Source: Falciphora oryzae (lineage: Eukaryota > Ascomycota > Sordariomycetes > Magnaporthales > Magnaporthaceae). From it: a stretch of 64,000 bases of DNA. A program made the position numbers and the translations under genes. The stretch covers positions 1,525,404 to 1,589,403 of the forward strand of contig JNVV01000001.1 in assembly GCA_000733355.1 (NCBI GenBank), in the 5' to 3' direction. Every line of letters starts with the position of its first letter. Position 1 is the stretch's first letter. Shown piece by piece: positions 1 to 13,222 of this stretch. Under the pieces are notes generated by a model. It ran no database searches. It saw only the letters and a list, made by a program, of their open reading frames with translations, and was not told where the DNA came from.

Positions 1-3000
1 CTCTTACTTCGCCTTTCCCTTCCCGGGGAGGCGCGATGTGTGTGTGTTTTTTTTTTTTCCTTGGCAGCGTAAAAAGCAATAAATGCTCGGGGTGGATGAG
101 AGGCACCATTCCGCGCCTGTCGCCTGGCTGCATGCAGGCCCATTACGGCGCGGTGCATAACAAGGTCGGCGGCTACCCGGCATAGAGGCAGACTTGACCT
201 GCTAGTACGTAGAATGAAAATGAAGAAAGGGGGGTGGTGCGAGGGTGACAGACGACAGATAGGCACTGACTGCTGCCTTCCCTTCCTCCTTCCACTCTGT
301 ATTTTCGGGCTTGTGCTACGCCAGTTCCCCTCATACACTGCCTATCTCAGTATGCCGCCACTATCACAAGCTTGCTTACGTGCGTCTCTTGCATACTTGC
401 TCATCGGTTGTCTTTTGTCAGCCTGAGGCTTTGGACAAGTAGAAAGAGGAGTCTTCACAGAGGCCATCCTGACTGGCTCTTTTCAGCTATCGTGTCTATT
501 CGCCCATCCTCTTCTGCGTTATCTGCAGCTGTAGCTGTAGTCTCTCTTATTCGTTCGTCCCGATAAAAGGCCCCAGGCAACACAACATGAAGCCAATGCG
601 CGGGTGCGTGCCTGCTCGGAGCTGCAGTGCGTCCCTGGGGAGCAGGACCACGCACGCAGTCGATGCAGGCGCCCTACACCCCCAGGAAAGGGTGGGAGGA
701 GATGCCGGCGGTAGAAGCGTGCGGGCAGTTACCAAAAAGCAAGGAGAGGTAGTCAGCCGTAGAGAGCGGACTCATGCCCACGTTTCTTGGGCAGATCGCC
801 CCCTTCTGTGCGTCCCCATGCTTCGATAGGGAGGCATTGTTTTCTTGTTTTTATTTTCTTCTTCCGTTGCTGTACTGTTGCTCCTTGCAGCGTGCTACGG
901 TTGCATTTGCACGACGGCACGATGGATGCACAGATGATTCGCATATGTAAAATGTGCCACCCGCACTCTACTTCCGCTGGTGGTGTCTCCGTTCTCCGCC
1001 GACGTCGTCCTCCGCATCCTGCTGCGTCTGATATTGTTCCTTCCATTGTCAAAACCACTTTGACCTTTGTGAGACTCAAGTAGGTATTCTACTGGAGCGG
1101 TGGGATCCGGCCAGAGCTCCGTTTGCTCTCCGCGAGCCCTATGTCTGGCAAAGTATCTCTTGTCTTGTAGCATGTTGACCACCGGATAGAGGGGAGAATA
1201 TGGAGAGAACCTGCACGAGGGATATCCGGTGTTGCGTATCACAGTGCGTGTGCGTGTGCGTGCTTGCGTGCGCTCCCACTCCGGGCTCTGGTGATCACGC
1301 CGTGTTGTGCACGAGTGGTCGTCGTGCTCTATACGGCACAGACAGAAGTCACAGCCACTGGGCAGATCTATCTCGAGGAACGCTGGGAGGTTCCGCTAGG
1401 CTCAAACATGGGACTCCAGGACAAGGGACGTACACGAACCCCAGACTCGGACAGAGACTGTGGGCACAAGCGGGAAAAACGGCATAACCCGCGACTGCCG
1501 GTCCTTCGCTGCGCTACTTGAAATATCCGCTCGTATATGCCGAGGGAAGGGGTTCCCGTCCCAAAGCCGAGTCAAGGATGGTGGATGGGCTGGACAGTAC
1601 CGAGAGTCCTTTCCATCTCATTATCTCTCCTCACTTCTCTGATGTTCTCCATGGGCCATAACAGGCGTGCCCAGCAATGTTTCCTGATTTGCTAGAGCAG
1701 AACGTACGATGTATACGGAAAAAAATGTCATCCCCTCCCATTCCCGGAGTGCTTTTCTATGCTACAATACACTAGTTCCTAGATTCTCAACCTGTATACC
1801 GACGGTTCGCGCTATAGTGGAACACGGCACAGGCTCGGCAGCGATACCGAGGATGAGCTAGTCGTTAAGACGATCGATGGACGCTGGTCCTCCGGAATCT
1901 TAGGGGCCATCAGGTACATGCCATCGGGCGGTTGAGACCGAGACCTTGCATGAAGCCTTCCGGCGGGGGTTCCCCGACACGCTCACACTTTTGTATGGAA
2001 AGTACATCATGCCGCTTCCCTCGGCAGTCGGAGTCCGCATTTACCTGCCCTATGCCTGCTTAGGCTGTTAGACTAGCAGCCAGAGGGCAACAAGAGCAAG
2101 GGGATCAAGAAACCACCACAGTCCAGAGTATCGTCTGTGCCCCATGTATGTCACATGTGTTCTCGGCTTCAGCACGGCCAGGGAGTGACCTTGGACGAGC
2201 AGGAATCTCGGCAGGAGCCTTGGACGTGGGAGAAGCAGGTTTCGAAGTTGAGAGGGATCTTCTATGCACCGCGTCAGCTTGGCTTGCGTGAGAGGGATAC
2301 CGTCCAAGCATGCAGGTCAGTCAGTCAGCATCTCATGAGCCCAGGGGCAAACGCGCTTTGGCCGACTTTGCAGAGAGATACGCAAAGCAGGGAGTGAGAC
2401 AAGAAAAAAACTAGACCGAAAGAAGAGGAGAACATCGCTAGAACGGCAGAAAGGCAGGGGAAAATAGCTAGGAGAGGATAAAAGCTACGGGTGTTGTGAC
2501 GGATCTTGCTTTTTGCGCACGATCATCCTCGCTCCTAGACTCAGTATCAGATTCTTGATTTACCGACTCGTCTCGGCCGAGGGCCTCTGTGCACTGTTAC
2601 GCACGCGTAAGGCGGCTGTCTTTCCCGCCGCCGTGGAGGAAGAGATCAGTTGCGGCAAAGGGGGTGTGCGAGTTCGAGAAGGCCGGGAAAAGGATTATGA
2701 TCTCTCCCTGAAAAAAAAAAGCTGCAGCATCGTTCTGCCGGGTGATGCACGTCCTACATGGCCGGTATGCAGTAAGAAGCTTCACGGCCAGCCAAACACC
2801 GAAAGCACAGCAGCCCGTTTCCTGATAATATCCCGATTGGGCGCGTGGGCACGGCTTAGCTTCATACTTGGGCTACAAAACCAAAGCTAGGCTGGTCTGC
2901 CCGTTGGGTTTCGATGTTGGGACACGGCGCATGGGCTGGCTGCCAGCATCTGCGCTGTTTTGACAGCTCGGCCTTGAGGCGTCTGATGGGCACTGTTAGG

Positions 3001-5059
3001 AGAGTCTACAACTAGTTTCGCTTGGCGCCCGCCGGAGCTTAGCCGGTACACCGGCGGTCAGATCCCACGTCGCTCGAGGCAGGAGAAGCTCGGTAGCAGG
3101 ATAGGCAGCGGGCTTTGGGTGTCTGCGCATTGCCCTACCGTCTCCATTGTCACACCGACGCATATACGGACACTACGGAGGAGTTAAGCTCGTCGGGGAG
3201 AAAAACAAAGGCCCGTTACAGCCAGTGCTCGTATACCGAGCCTGGCGGACAGCCAACACTTTTGGCCCGAACACCTGTCGTGTCGTTCCTCGGCCGGGGG
3301 ATATGGGACTATACAGGAAGCGAACCAGACGATTAAGGCTGGGTGGCGGTGCGAGGAGAGTCGGTTGTGATACGGCCATGGCTTGCGCATGCTTCTGCGC
3401 GCCGCTTCCACGGCTGCTTGTGCGTTGACAACGTGGAGAAATATGTGTGTGCATGCATGTTCCTGTACCTGCCTGGCCGCCTGTATAAACAGCAGCATCC
3501 ATCGCACAACAGCGGCGCGCCGTGTGGCATGGTGCAGTGTGCATTGTGCGGTGCATCTAAGCCCCTGGGAGGAAGCTCATGGATTCGTAGGAAGGGGACC
3601 GCAACAGCCAAACAAACCCCCCCACTCTCAACCGTCCTTGATCTGCTGCCGCTGCTGCAGCACCTTGCCGTGCATGTGTGCGGAGGTTGCTTGTACAGAC
3701 TGCCTGCGCCGGTATAGCGTGGGTTTTGTCGCAAGCGTGGTGTGGTGCTTTGTCGCACAGCACGCGTACAGTGTCTCTTTGGATGGCCCTTTTGTTTAGC
3801 TGAGGCCCTACAACATGAACAGAAGTGGCGCTGGATTCTCAGACGATCGCGGGGCGGGGAAAAACAAACGCACCAGCCCACCCACACAAGCTCCGTCGGG
3901 GCAGGAACGTGAAGGAGGCGATTCGAGGCCAAGCGCCATGGTCTGTGTGTGTTGGGTGCTGGCTGGCCGTTGTCACCGACTTTGGGCGCGGCTTGGGATG
4001 ATGGAATAAGGCCGTTGGGACAGGGTCTCCAGACGCGCTGATTGGCCGGGCACTGGCGTGTTTGGCGACTTTAGCGTCTAACAATGACACGCAGCAGCAG
4101 CAGGGTTGGCCTGGCGGTCGATTTCGATGGCGTTGAGATCCCTCGGCAGCAGTTCCGAGCAATAAGATTGAGAGCCAGAGCCATGATGCTGGGCCCGCCA
4201 ACGGCTGGGCCAGGAAAACAGCGCTCTATTTGATGCCAGGATCCGTGCAACAAAGAAGCGAAGCCCATTTGGGCTCTCCACGCTGGGCATCTCCAGCACA
4301 GACTAGGTCGGGCCATTCATCCCAAAACAACAACAAAACAAACTGCCCGCGCGAAATCCAATCCAACCAGCACACACACAAACACAGACACAGACACATT
4401 CACGATGACGATCTGGTCCGCTTCTGACTCGACGCTCTGGTCCCATCCGTTCCAGCAAATCCCCGACGCAGACCATCCTCCAGACCCAGGCAGCACTAGC
4501 GCCTGTACGAAACGCCACAGCCCGTTAACAGTGCCGAGGGCCTGCAGTCTGGGGCACCCGGCCGAGAGGTTGCCCAAAAGCCAAAGTGAAGGGAATGCGC
4601 CTGCAAGTTCGTTTCGGCCCTTTCGGATGACGACAAGATCCTTGGCCCAGATACCGGATCAGGCACCCACCCACACGAACTCGACTGAGCCGTAACCTTC
4701 TCTCCCCCTCTGGCGGCGATTGGCCTCTCATCCTGGCAGCGGTCGGGGCGGTTCGTCGAACGAACCTTCTTTCGGGTCCCACCACTTGCGTAACCCGAAC
4801 GCACACCCCCTTTTCCCTCAGTCCTCCAGCCAGGAGGATACTTGCAAGCGTGCGTGCAGGCTTTTGCCTCCTTGCTTTGGCCGCCATCCGCTACGCACCA
4901 GATACGCATCCGGCGGCCAAGTGGCGCCCTACGGTACGTACGCCCCCGCCCGAACTGCTCCATTCGGCCAGGCAGTCCCATCTCTCGATCGGAGAGTGCC
5001 GTGACACTGCGACCAACAGGGGGTGTGTGTGGGCCGTGCTGTGTCCTGCCGAGCAAGCC
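1..5059. other. Long region without a supported gene
   Basis: No reading frame here shows a recognisable domain or a convincing exon chain; the open frames are short, overlapping and low-complexity. It holds simple-sequence tracts: a T run near 49-58, a GTGC-rich stretch near 1243-1270 and a CA-rich stretch near 4370-4404. The last few hundred bases are presumably the promoter and 5' leader of the BRCT gene that starts at 5060. A transposon relic cannot be excluded, but I see no terminal repeats or domain remnants. Confidence 0.5.
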
Positions 5060-6428
5060 ATGCCGCCAGGGCCAGACCCAGTCCGAGACGGGCGATCCGG
5101 AGCCCCCGACAGGCCGAAGCCACGGCCGCAGCCCCAGGACCCGCGGAAGGCGGCCGAGCCGGTGTACGGCCGGCGCTTCGACCCCTGGAATGCCGTCTCG
5201 CTCGGCCACCAGCGGGCCGAGACGACAGGGCCCCTGGGGTGGCGTGAGAGCCGTGCCGGCAAGCTGGGCTCCCAGTTCCGGGCCGGCCACGGTGGCGGCG
5301 AGCGCATCTCGGACACGGTCGGTGCCGGCAGCAAGGATTTCGACAAACGGCTCGGCATGGTTGTGCCCAAGGAGGTGCGTGTCCGTGCCGCTAACGGCGT
5401 CCTCGACATGCTGCGCGGCCCGGCTGCAAAGGGTAAGCAGCCACCCAAACAGCCAGGCGGCTCGGTAGCACCGGCTAGAACTTCTGCTTCTGCAATACCA
5501 ACATCGTCACAGCCAATATCATCATCAGCATGCACAGAACGCGCCCCGCCCCAGAGGAGTAGTACAGGGGTATCTGATCCCTTTGGCTACGGTGTCCAGT
5601 CTGCGCCGTCGTCGCCGCCCCGTCCTCGTGCCACCACCGCCGAAGAGGCGCTGGCAGCCCAGCGCAAGGCCGAGGACGAGGCGCGGGGGGACAGGCGGAA
5701 CAAGCCAAAAGGCATATTCGACGGCCTGGTCGTCTACGTCAATGGGAGCATGCATCCGCACATCTCGGACCACAGGCTCAAGCATATGCTGGCCGAGAAC
5801 GGCGCGCGCATGACCATCCACCTGGGCCGTCGCCGGGCCACGCATGTCATACTCGGCCGCCCTGTTTCTGCCCCCTCCGCCTCGGCTGTCGGTGCCGGCG
5901 GGGGCCTCGCCGGTGGCAAGCTGGAGAGGGAGATCCACCGTGCTAGGGGCTGTGGGATAAAATACGTCGATGTTAACTGGTGAGTGTAGCTCTTGTCTTC
6001 TATTTTTCCCTCCTGGCCCCGAACAGGCAGCGTGAAGTAAGCCCTTCACGCTGGCCCTGAGTGTCGAACGACTTTCCGAGATTTTGTCCCATGCGTTCAC
6101 ACCTCCAAGCTGGGGTGTCTCCTGATCAGTCATCTCGTGTCTCTGCATCCTGCCGGTGTACTGTGTATCACCGTGTCACTACACTTCCCTTTCCCTTGTC
6201 TTCCTTTCCCCATTTTCGTTGATGCCGCAGGATCCTGACATGGCATCAACCAGGGTGCTGGAAAGCGTCAAAGCGGGGCGACGGCTACCCGAGGCAAGGT
6301 TCTCAAGCCTCAAGATTGCTCCGGGTGGCCAGCAGAGCGTCTACGGCGCCTTCTCCAGGGCGGCCACCCGCCCAGAGGCCGCTGCTGCTGCCACGAACGG
6401 CGACACAAGGACCCGCAACGGCAGTTAG
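5060..6428 (+). CDS. BRCT-domain protein (Rev1-like single BRCT, no polymerase domain)
   Basis: Two exons, 5060-5979 and 6254-6428, separated by a 274-nt intron (GTGAGT donor; CAG acceptor at 6253), give 364 aa. The exon junction restores a smooth reading frame through VDVNW-VLESVKAG. The start is the first in-frame ATG, in good context (GCCATGC). Residues about 20-115 are a basic region with a conserved-looking FDPWNAVSLGHQRAE segment and a KEVR motif. Residues about 217-330 form one BRCT domain: GLVVYVNG, then HLGRRRATHVILG, then a C-terminal WVLES tryptophan motif. BRCT modules bind phosphopeptides or DNA ends in the DNA-damage response. The fold resembles the N-terminal BRCT of Rev1, but the protein ends soon after it, so it is not a translesion polymerase. 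A 25-T run lies 38 bp past the stop. Family assignment is firm; the exact role is unknown. Confidence 0.85.
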
Positions 6429-9400
6429 CGGGGCGCTGCTGGGCGACGCCGACCGAAATATCCATGTTTTTTTTTTTTTTTTTTTTTTTTTGCTTTCTCT
6501 ATGCAAGGGTTTGTCAGCACGGCGTGTACACACACGAGTATACCGTACACAAACCCACACCGTCTTCCGGGTTCTACCGCCCCGTTATCACCACTCGGCC
6601 GTTGTGACGAGTAGCGGCCGCGTTGAGACCACGGGGCTGCATGACGGGACCGGACATGAAATGGACGGGAGCAGGGACCACGGCGGCCAGGGGATATGCA
6701 GAGGGTAAGGTGACGACGGTCGAGGCGGCACGTCGGCTGCTGAGTCGAGTAAGTCAGCCGATCCAATGGATTAGACGGCCCGGGCTCGGGCTTGCTGTCT
6801 ATTATTTGTATGTTTGTTGTTACCATTTTTTCCTTCTCTTGTACTGTGCTGGCCGGCATGCAAGGGAGGCATGGTTGCGTTCAAAAACATGGTTCTCGGA
6901 AAACCGACAGAAGACTCTACTGGACGGGATCAAGGATAGCTGCATGTTCTGGATAGGCGCAGGGGTCGACGCTAGGGATGACTTGCATAGCGTTGGGCAT
7001 GGACGGGGACAGCGTCTTTTCGCCAAGGCCCTATCTGGTGGCTAGATTTTTCATGATTCGATGATTCGGGATCCAATGGGTCGGTCGCCCCCGAGCAGGT
7101 TGAGGTTACCTACGTGGTAACCCTCTCTCTGTCCGCCACCCCATGCCTCATCTGCCCATGACGGGGTGCCTCTATTGTCCGTCGTGTCTCCTGCAAGGCG
7201 ACTGATTTGGGGGCCGAGAGGGGCCACCAACCACCAGCTTCCCCGATGGTCAAGGGTTACAAATTCTGGGGGTCGAGTTGCGTTCCGGGAGACGGGAGCA
7301 TACACAAGTACTACAGCCCGTTGCGTCGCCAGCAGGCCCATTTTTTTTCTTTCTCAAATGCCCCTTCCCGCCGCTTGTGTCTTCCAGAACGGCTATCTCC
7401 GGGCGCCGACATGCGAGAAGGGAACGGCAAATTGCGCACGGGGATGAAGGACCCAGAAGTCGGGAAAGGGAGGCCAGCAAGGCAAGGAAGGGGCTAAGAG
7501 AGGAGGTCGGAAGGGAGATGGATCACAGGCCACAAGAGTATCTGTCCTGAAAAGAGTAAGGACCTATAGAAAAGAAGAAGAAAAGCCGGCCACCACCGGT
7601 GACGATGCCGAACGACTCGCCTCCCCCCTCTCGCTGGCGCTTTCCTGTGCGACACAGTGCCCCCGATACGAGCTCGCCTGGTGCGCCCTTTTAATAACCA
7701 CCAGCCTTCTTATTGGAAGCCCCGGCGGAGGAGGGCGGTAGCTCCAGAGTGCTGGCCCTCCTTTCTTTCCCCTTGCCGCTCGGGAGGGGGGGAGGGAGGG
7801 GGGACCATACCTCGTGGCATGCCTAGGTAGGCGTCCATTTGCCATTCCTGGGCTGTTCACGTCATTGTTTCAAGTCGTGGATGGCCGGCTTGGTGATAGG
7901 TGGGCGGCCCGGGGGCTCTCGGAACGCAGCCCCAGGCAGGCAGGGGAGAGAGGAGAAAGCATCTCTGAAGCTCTACCACAAACACACCTACACGTCTGGC
8001 TGCACCCATCCACGCCCCCTCTCATCAGAGTCCCGCCAGCCGTTTTCTGCTAGGGCCCATCACGGGTTTATGGATCGACGGGGAGCAAGGGCCCAGATAG
8101 CCAGCCCCAAGACAGAACAAACGACAAGCCGACCGGGGGTCCGTCCGACCAGTCGAGAACCCTTGTTGTTGCTGCTGCTGATATCTCGTCGCCTCGGAGT
8201 TCCACGTCTTGCGTCGGACAATGTAAATTGTCAGGTCGGACCAGGGCCGCTCTGGACGAGGCTGGCCCCTTCCTCGCCGTTCGGTAGGCCGTTGCTTGGG
8301 TTCGGGCTTTCTGCTGGCGGCTGCTGCTTGCCCCCCCGTCTCGCGCGCCAGTCGTCCCAACAAACCCCTGCGAGCGAAAGTCTCCCCGGCGGGCGGCCAC
8401 CACCGTCGCTTTCACACGCTCGGGCTCGTGATCGTTGCGATACGCCCTGATGGGCCGGTCGACTCTATGAGGGCACATACGTGCATTTCTCATGTTGGGC
8501 CTTCCGGGACCATGGCACAGTGCACGCTCGAATCATCATTGTCCTCCCCGTTCCCACTTGAGTTTTCCCGGTCCTGGTCGACACGCCCTCTTTTTTTCTT
8601 TTCACTCTTTTTCCCTTCCCGTGACCGCCGTGTGCCATGTCTTGGGGCTCTGAATCATCATCCATGCCCATTCTGGTGGTTGTGTAACCAGAGCCCAGTG
8701 GGGGGAAAGGCCCAATCAACGGAAATAGTGTGACCGGAGCGCCGCCCCATTCACGACGACTGGGTTACAGAGGACCGGGCTGCCAACGAGGAGAATACGA
8801 AGGACCTATAGCGGCGGACGAGAAAGAAGATGTTCAATGCGGATGTTTACAGCAAGCAGTATCGACGTCAGCCATAGTCCCCACTCCCGGGGTTTGTTGA
8901 CATGTGGCATGCATACCTCCTCCCCCAGCCCCGTTGTCAAAGGAGGGAAGCCAGCCACACGGAGACAGGGGGAGAGACCGCACGCCACGCGGTCGTTACG
9001 CACGAGAAAAGAGAATTCTGAAGCTAGCAGGGAAAGACCGTGTCCACTTACCTTCTCCACGTTTGGTGTATCACCTACCTAGGTACCCAACCCGCCTTTT
9101 TCCTGGTTGCAGACTTGAAGTGGGTGTGAGAGTGGTGACCCCCCCATGCCCCAAGTCGGACAAAGGCAGCCGTAGCCCTCAGCTGGGGAAAAAGGTGGCA
9201 ACATGCGCCAAGGGCGAGATGCAAGCCGCCGCAGCGCCCCAACCCGTGGGTGATGGGCCACTCCACGGGCCCCCGCCAGACTGTGCTACTCATCGAGGGT
9301 CACACCGACGCTGTTGCGCTGGATAGAGAAAAAGGGGTGGGGTGGGGGTAGGCAGGGTATATTGGAGGACTGGCCTTTCCGTCTCGGCCTGATCAAGGCA

Positions 9401-10628
9401 ACCCAATGGGCATGCTAGAGTCAAGCAGGCATACCGGCCTACCTTGGCGCCCCAGACAGCCAACCTCTATTTGTCGTGCTCTGCTGGGGCTTGGTCCGGA
9501 TTTCTCGCGAGTCCATCTGCGCATTGTGTACGTGTTTTCGTTACTTGCCTGTGTAGCTATCTAACCCGCCTGGGACACATGTGACAGGCTCTTGATTTAG
9601 CGTTGAAGATGCCACAAAACAAACCCGACGGTCATCCCTTGCCTCACCTCCAGCGGGTTGGGTTAGGTCACCGTCTCTGTGGTGCAGGTGCTGCCTGAGC
9701 GCGTATATCCTCCACTGATCTGAGGGCGGGAAGCTTTGTGGTGCTGTATCTTGTGTTATTCCACCCGGTGTTTCCCCTTGTATCCTGATGAGCAGACCGA
9801 CAAAGGAGACCCCACGAGGGTTTTGTCCGCCCCAGGACCCAGAGAGCCGGCAAAGGCTATAGGCGGCTTTTTGGGCGACATCCGTGATGCGGCCTTCCTG
9901 ATTGTTACCCAGTAGGGCGCATCTGTGCATCCAGGTCATTTAGCAGCACACACACATGACTCCCCAGGTCCAAGGGGAGAGGGGCGGGGGACGGCGGGTG
10001 TGTCTGCGTGTGTATCGTTTTGCCCAGCCTTTTTTTTGCCCTGTGAATTCGAGGTTACGCCAGGTTCCTTCCAGTACTTGGGGGACTAACTGATTGATAA
10101 GGCCGGGTCGCCTGGGAGACCGAGGCGGCACCGAGGCGGTGGGCAAGGTGTGTTGGGTAGCCCGTCTTTGGGGGCCGCGATTCAGGCTTTGTGAGATCTC
10201 GGCCGGCGACTCACATATGCACCGTAGGACCTGGACTGTACTGGCTAGGTCATCGTGCCACCACAAGGGCACATTCACCAGAGACTCACAAGTGAGAAAC
10301 ACAGTGCCTTTGATGGATTTAGATACCGCAAACACACCCGAGATCTCCGAGCTCAAGTGGAGGCGTTGAGTTGGTGCGGGTAGGAAGATATTCCTAGCGG
10401 TTGTTCTGCCCCTGAATCCCGGAACGATGCTAGAAGACTACATAGAGAAGCCATTAGACTAAAGCATTATCAGATATTCAATGGTCTATGGCAACCTAGA
10501 TAGATCAAGAACAGCTAAGTGATAGTCATCATAACGCTGGTGCAAAAGTCCCCAAACGCATGAAAAGGAAGCAACATCCAAAAACTCCAGTCCCACCACG
10601 TCCCAATGCTTGATCAGTGGCGGGCAGT
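6429..10628. other. Intergenic region, no supported gene
   Basis: Beyond the 25-T homopolymer at 6467-6491 I see no domain-bearing frame on either strand. Open frames of 60-200 codons are overlapping, rich in Arg/Pro/Ser, and lack splice-linked continuations. The left part is the 3' flank of the BRCT gene; the right end is the 3' flank of the acyl-CoA synthetase. Confidence 0.5.
6467..6491. repeat. T25 homopolymer
   Basis: An uninterrupted run of 25 T residues lies just downstream of the stop codon of the BRCT gene, in its presumed 3' UTR. Runs of this length are prone to slippage and to sequencing error, so its exact length is uncertain. Confidence 0.9.
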
Positions 10629-13222
10629 CTAGAGCTTAGCCTTCAGCCCAATAGGGGCATGACCCCGTGTCCTGTTTGCAAAATACTCCCTGATCTTATC
10701 CCTCGCCACGTCCACGGCGGCCGGGTCCTCGACCGTGGACGGGACCGCGACCTCCTTGTCGAACTCGCCGGCCGCCGCGTTCTCGAGCAGGTCGCGCACC
10801 ACGCGCCGGAGCGTCTTGCCCGACCGCGTCTTGGGGATCATGCCTTTGCCCCGGATCATGCCGCCCAAGGTCGCGATGCCGCCGATCTGCCCCCGCACCA
10901 GCTGCTGGATCTCGGCGAGCAGCCGCTCGTCGGGCACGTCGTCGGCGCTCGTCGTCACCAGCGCAAAGGGCATCTGGCCCTTGAGCGCGTCCGGGACGCC
11001 GACCACGCACGCCTCCGTCACGAGCGGGTGGCTGGTCACGGCCTGCTCGAGCGTGCCCGTGCTTAGGCGGTGGGCTGCGACGTTGATGATGTCGTCTTGG
11101 GTTGCAGGTACGTCAGCTTTTGAGCCACGTGGGCAGAAATAAATAGAAGAACAAAACCTTACCTGTCCTACTCATAATATGAACATACCCATGCTCATCA
11201 ATAACGCCCGCGTCGCCCGTGTCGAGCCACCGGCCCCCAAAGCGCTTCATGTAGCCCTTGTAGAAGCGCTCCTCGTCGTCCCACAGGGTCCGGAACGCGG
11301 TCGGGGCCAACGGCGTCGCGAAGACGATGTTGCCCATGGTGCCGCACGGCAGCTCGCGGCCGTCGTCGTCGACGACGCGCACGTCGAACCCGGGCATGGG
11401 CTTGCCGGCGCTGCCCGGCTTGATCTCGAGCGGCGGGTGGTCCTTGATGTCCGTCTTGCGGTGCTTGCCCGCGTGCGGCACCAGCGCGATGCCCGAGATC
11501 GGGGACCCCGTCTCGCTCGACCACCAGTTGTCGATGACGAGGGCGTCCTTGGACGCGTGCCGCTTCAGCAGGCCTTGGTACTGCGCGTTGGACCCAGTTA
11601 GCAAACCAAGACGTGGTCAAGCGACATCACCCCTCTGGGAACTCTGCCGTCCATACCAGAGATACAATTGCAGGCTCCGACCTCTCTCCGGCGAGGAACA
11701 GCGCCCTCAGCGTCTTCAGGCCACCACGCTCCCCAACGGCGGTGAGGAACTTGTTCTCCGGATCGGCCTTGCGGATGGCCCTGAGCGCGGTCGGGGCAGT
11801 GAACAGCGAGTTGACATTGTACTCCTCCACCATGCGCCAGAAGGCTCCAGCGTCAGGCGTGCCGACGGGCTTGCCCTCGTAGAGCACCGAGGCTGCGCCC
11901 GTCAGGAGAGGGCCGTATAGTGTATAGCTGTGGGATACGACCCAGCCGATGTCACTAAAGCACGCCATCTGTGTATGGGCAAGTGGTGAGCATCCAATGA
12001 TTAGTAAAGCAGGCCATTTACGCCTCTCGGGAGGACGACACCAGCAGCCAATGCCCTAAACGTCTGGACGGATATGACATACCACGTCCCCCGGCCCATG
12101 TATGCCGAAAAGATAGCTTATGGAAAGATGCAGGCCAACCGCATGCCCGGCAGCGTCCCGCACGACACCCTTGGGCGAGTCGGTGGTACCGCTAGTGTAG
12201 ATAACGTAGACGCCCTCGTTGCTCCCGACGGGCACGCACTCGGCGGGCGGCAGGCCCCTTGCGCGCGCAGAGCTGACGAGCTTGTTCCAGACGCGCTCCC
12301 CCTTGTCGCGCCGCACGGGCTCCCAGCGCAGCTGCTCGCGCTGCCAGACCAGGGTGCGGGGCGGCTTCCAGGCCGAGGCCTCGACGGCGGCGGTGACGAG
12401 GTCGCGGTAGGGGATGGGCGGCTTGTTGCCGTCAATGCCGCACGAGGCGGTCAGCACGACGGCCGGGCGGGAGGCCTCGACGCGCTGGGCCAGGGCGGCG
12501 GGCGCGAAGCCGCCGAACACGACGGCGTGCACGGCGCCCAGGCGGTTGGCGGCCAGGATGCCGACGATGGCGGCGGGGATCATGGGCATGTAGACGAGCA
12601 CGACGTCGCCGCGCCTCACACCCTCCTCGCGCAGCACGGCGGCGAGCAGGGACACCTCGTCGAGCAGCTCGGCGTAGGTGTAGGTGCGCTTGGCCCCCGT
12701 CACGGGGCTGTCGTAGATGATGGCGGGGTGGTGGCCGTGGCCGGCGAGCACGTGCCGGTCTATGCAGTTGTAGCAGGTCGATATCTCGCCGCCGGGGAAC
12801 CACTCCCAGTGGTCGTGCGTGACGCCGCTCTTCTCGAGCGTCTTTGGCATCCTGGCCAGCACGGCGTCGGGTTGCTTGTGCCAGTGGAGGTGCTCGGCCT
12901 GGTGACCCCAGAAGGCCTCGGGGTCCTCTAGGGAGTGCGCGAGGACCTCGTCCTGCGGGTGGATGGGGCGGTTCATGGTGCCGGTGCTATACAAGGCTTT
13001 GCTGGTGCTCCTTGAGGTGATGATATGCCGTCTCCAGTTCTGGGCCGTACTGCCAAGAGCCACAAGTCGATGCTCTCTATCCGAATAGGACCGCGACGAC
13101 GAGGGCAAGCCACGAGCTATTTGTATTGGAGCTAGGGACGGAAGCCGAAGCCCGGCGGCCGCTCGGATCGCCGCCGGCGGCAAGCGAAGGAGCTTGGCCG
13201 CCGACGCGCCAGACACGGGCAT
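10629..13222 (-). CDS. Acyl-CoA synthetase, propionyl-CoA (ACSS3-like) type
   Basis: Four exons on the minus strand: 13222-12083, 11968-11657, 11580-11163 and 11095-10629 (introns 114, 76 and 67 nt), 778 aa. The protein belongs to the acetyl/propionyl-CoA synthetase branch of the adenylate-forming enzymes, which activate short-chain acids to acyl-CoA through an acyl-AMP. Visible motifs: the adenylation loop YTSGTT..PKG near residue 350, NWWSSETGSP, the hinge-region WLDTGD, and the catalytic-lysine region TRSGKTLRR near the C-terminus. The start at 13222 gives an Arg/Ser/Ala-rich N-terminus without acidic residues for about 48 residues, like a mitochondrial presequence. A second ATG at 12976 would give 696 aa beginning exactly where homology starts. 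The C-terminus is AKL, a type 1 peroxisomal signal. The adenylation loop has Asp where Gly is usual. Acetate versus propionate as substrate cannot be decided by eye. Confidence 0.9.

Noticed and set aside
1785..1935. LYTDGSRYSG-like string resembling the RNase H start of a LINE element
   Set aside because: Only about ten residues fit; the following codons show no RNase H motif and reach a stop, and there is no reverse transcriptase or terminal repeat nearby.
4850..5059. N-terminal extension of the BRCT protein
   Set aside because: Begins at GTG; no in-frame ATG before 5060.
12074..12931. 285-codon plus-strand ORF
   Set aside because: Antisense shadow of the acyl-CoA synthetase.
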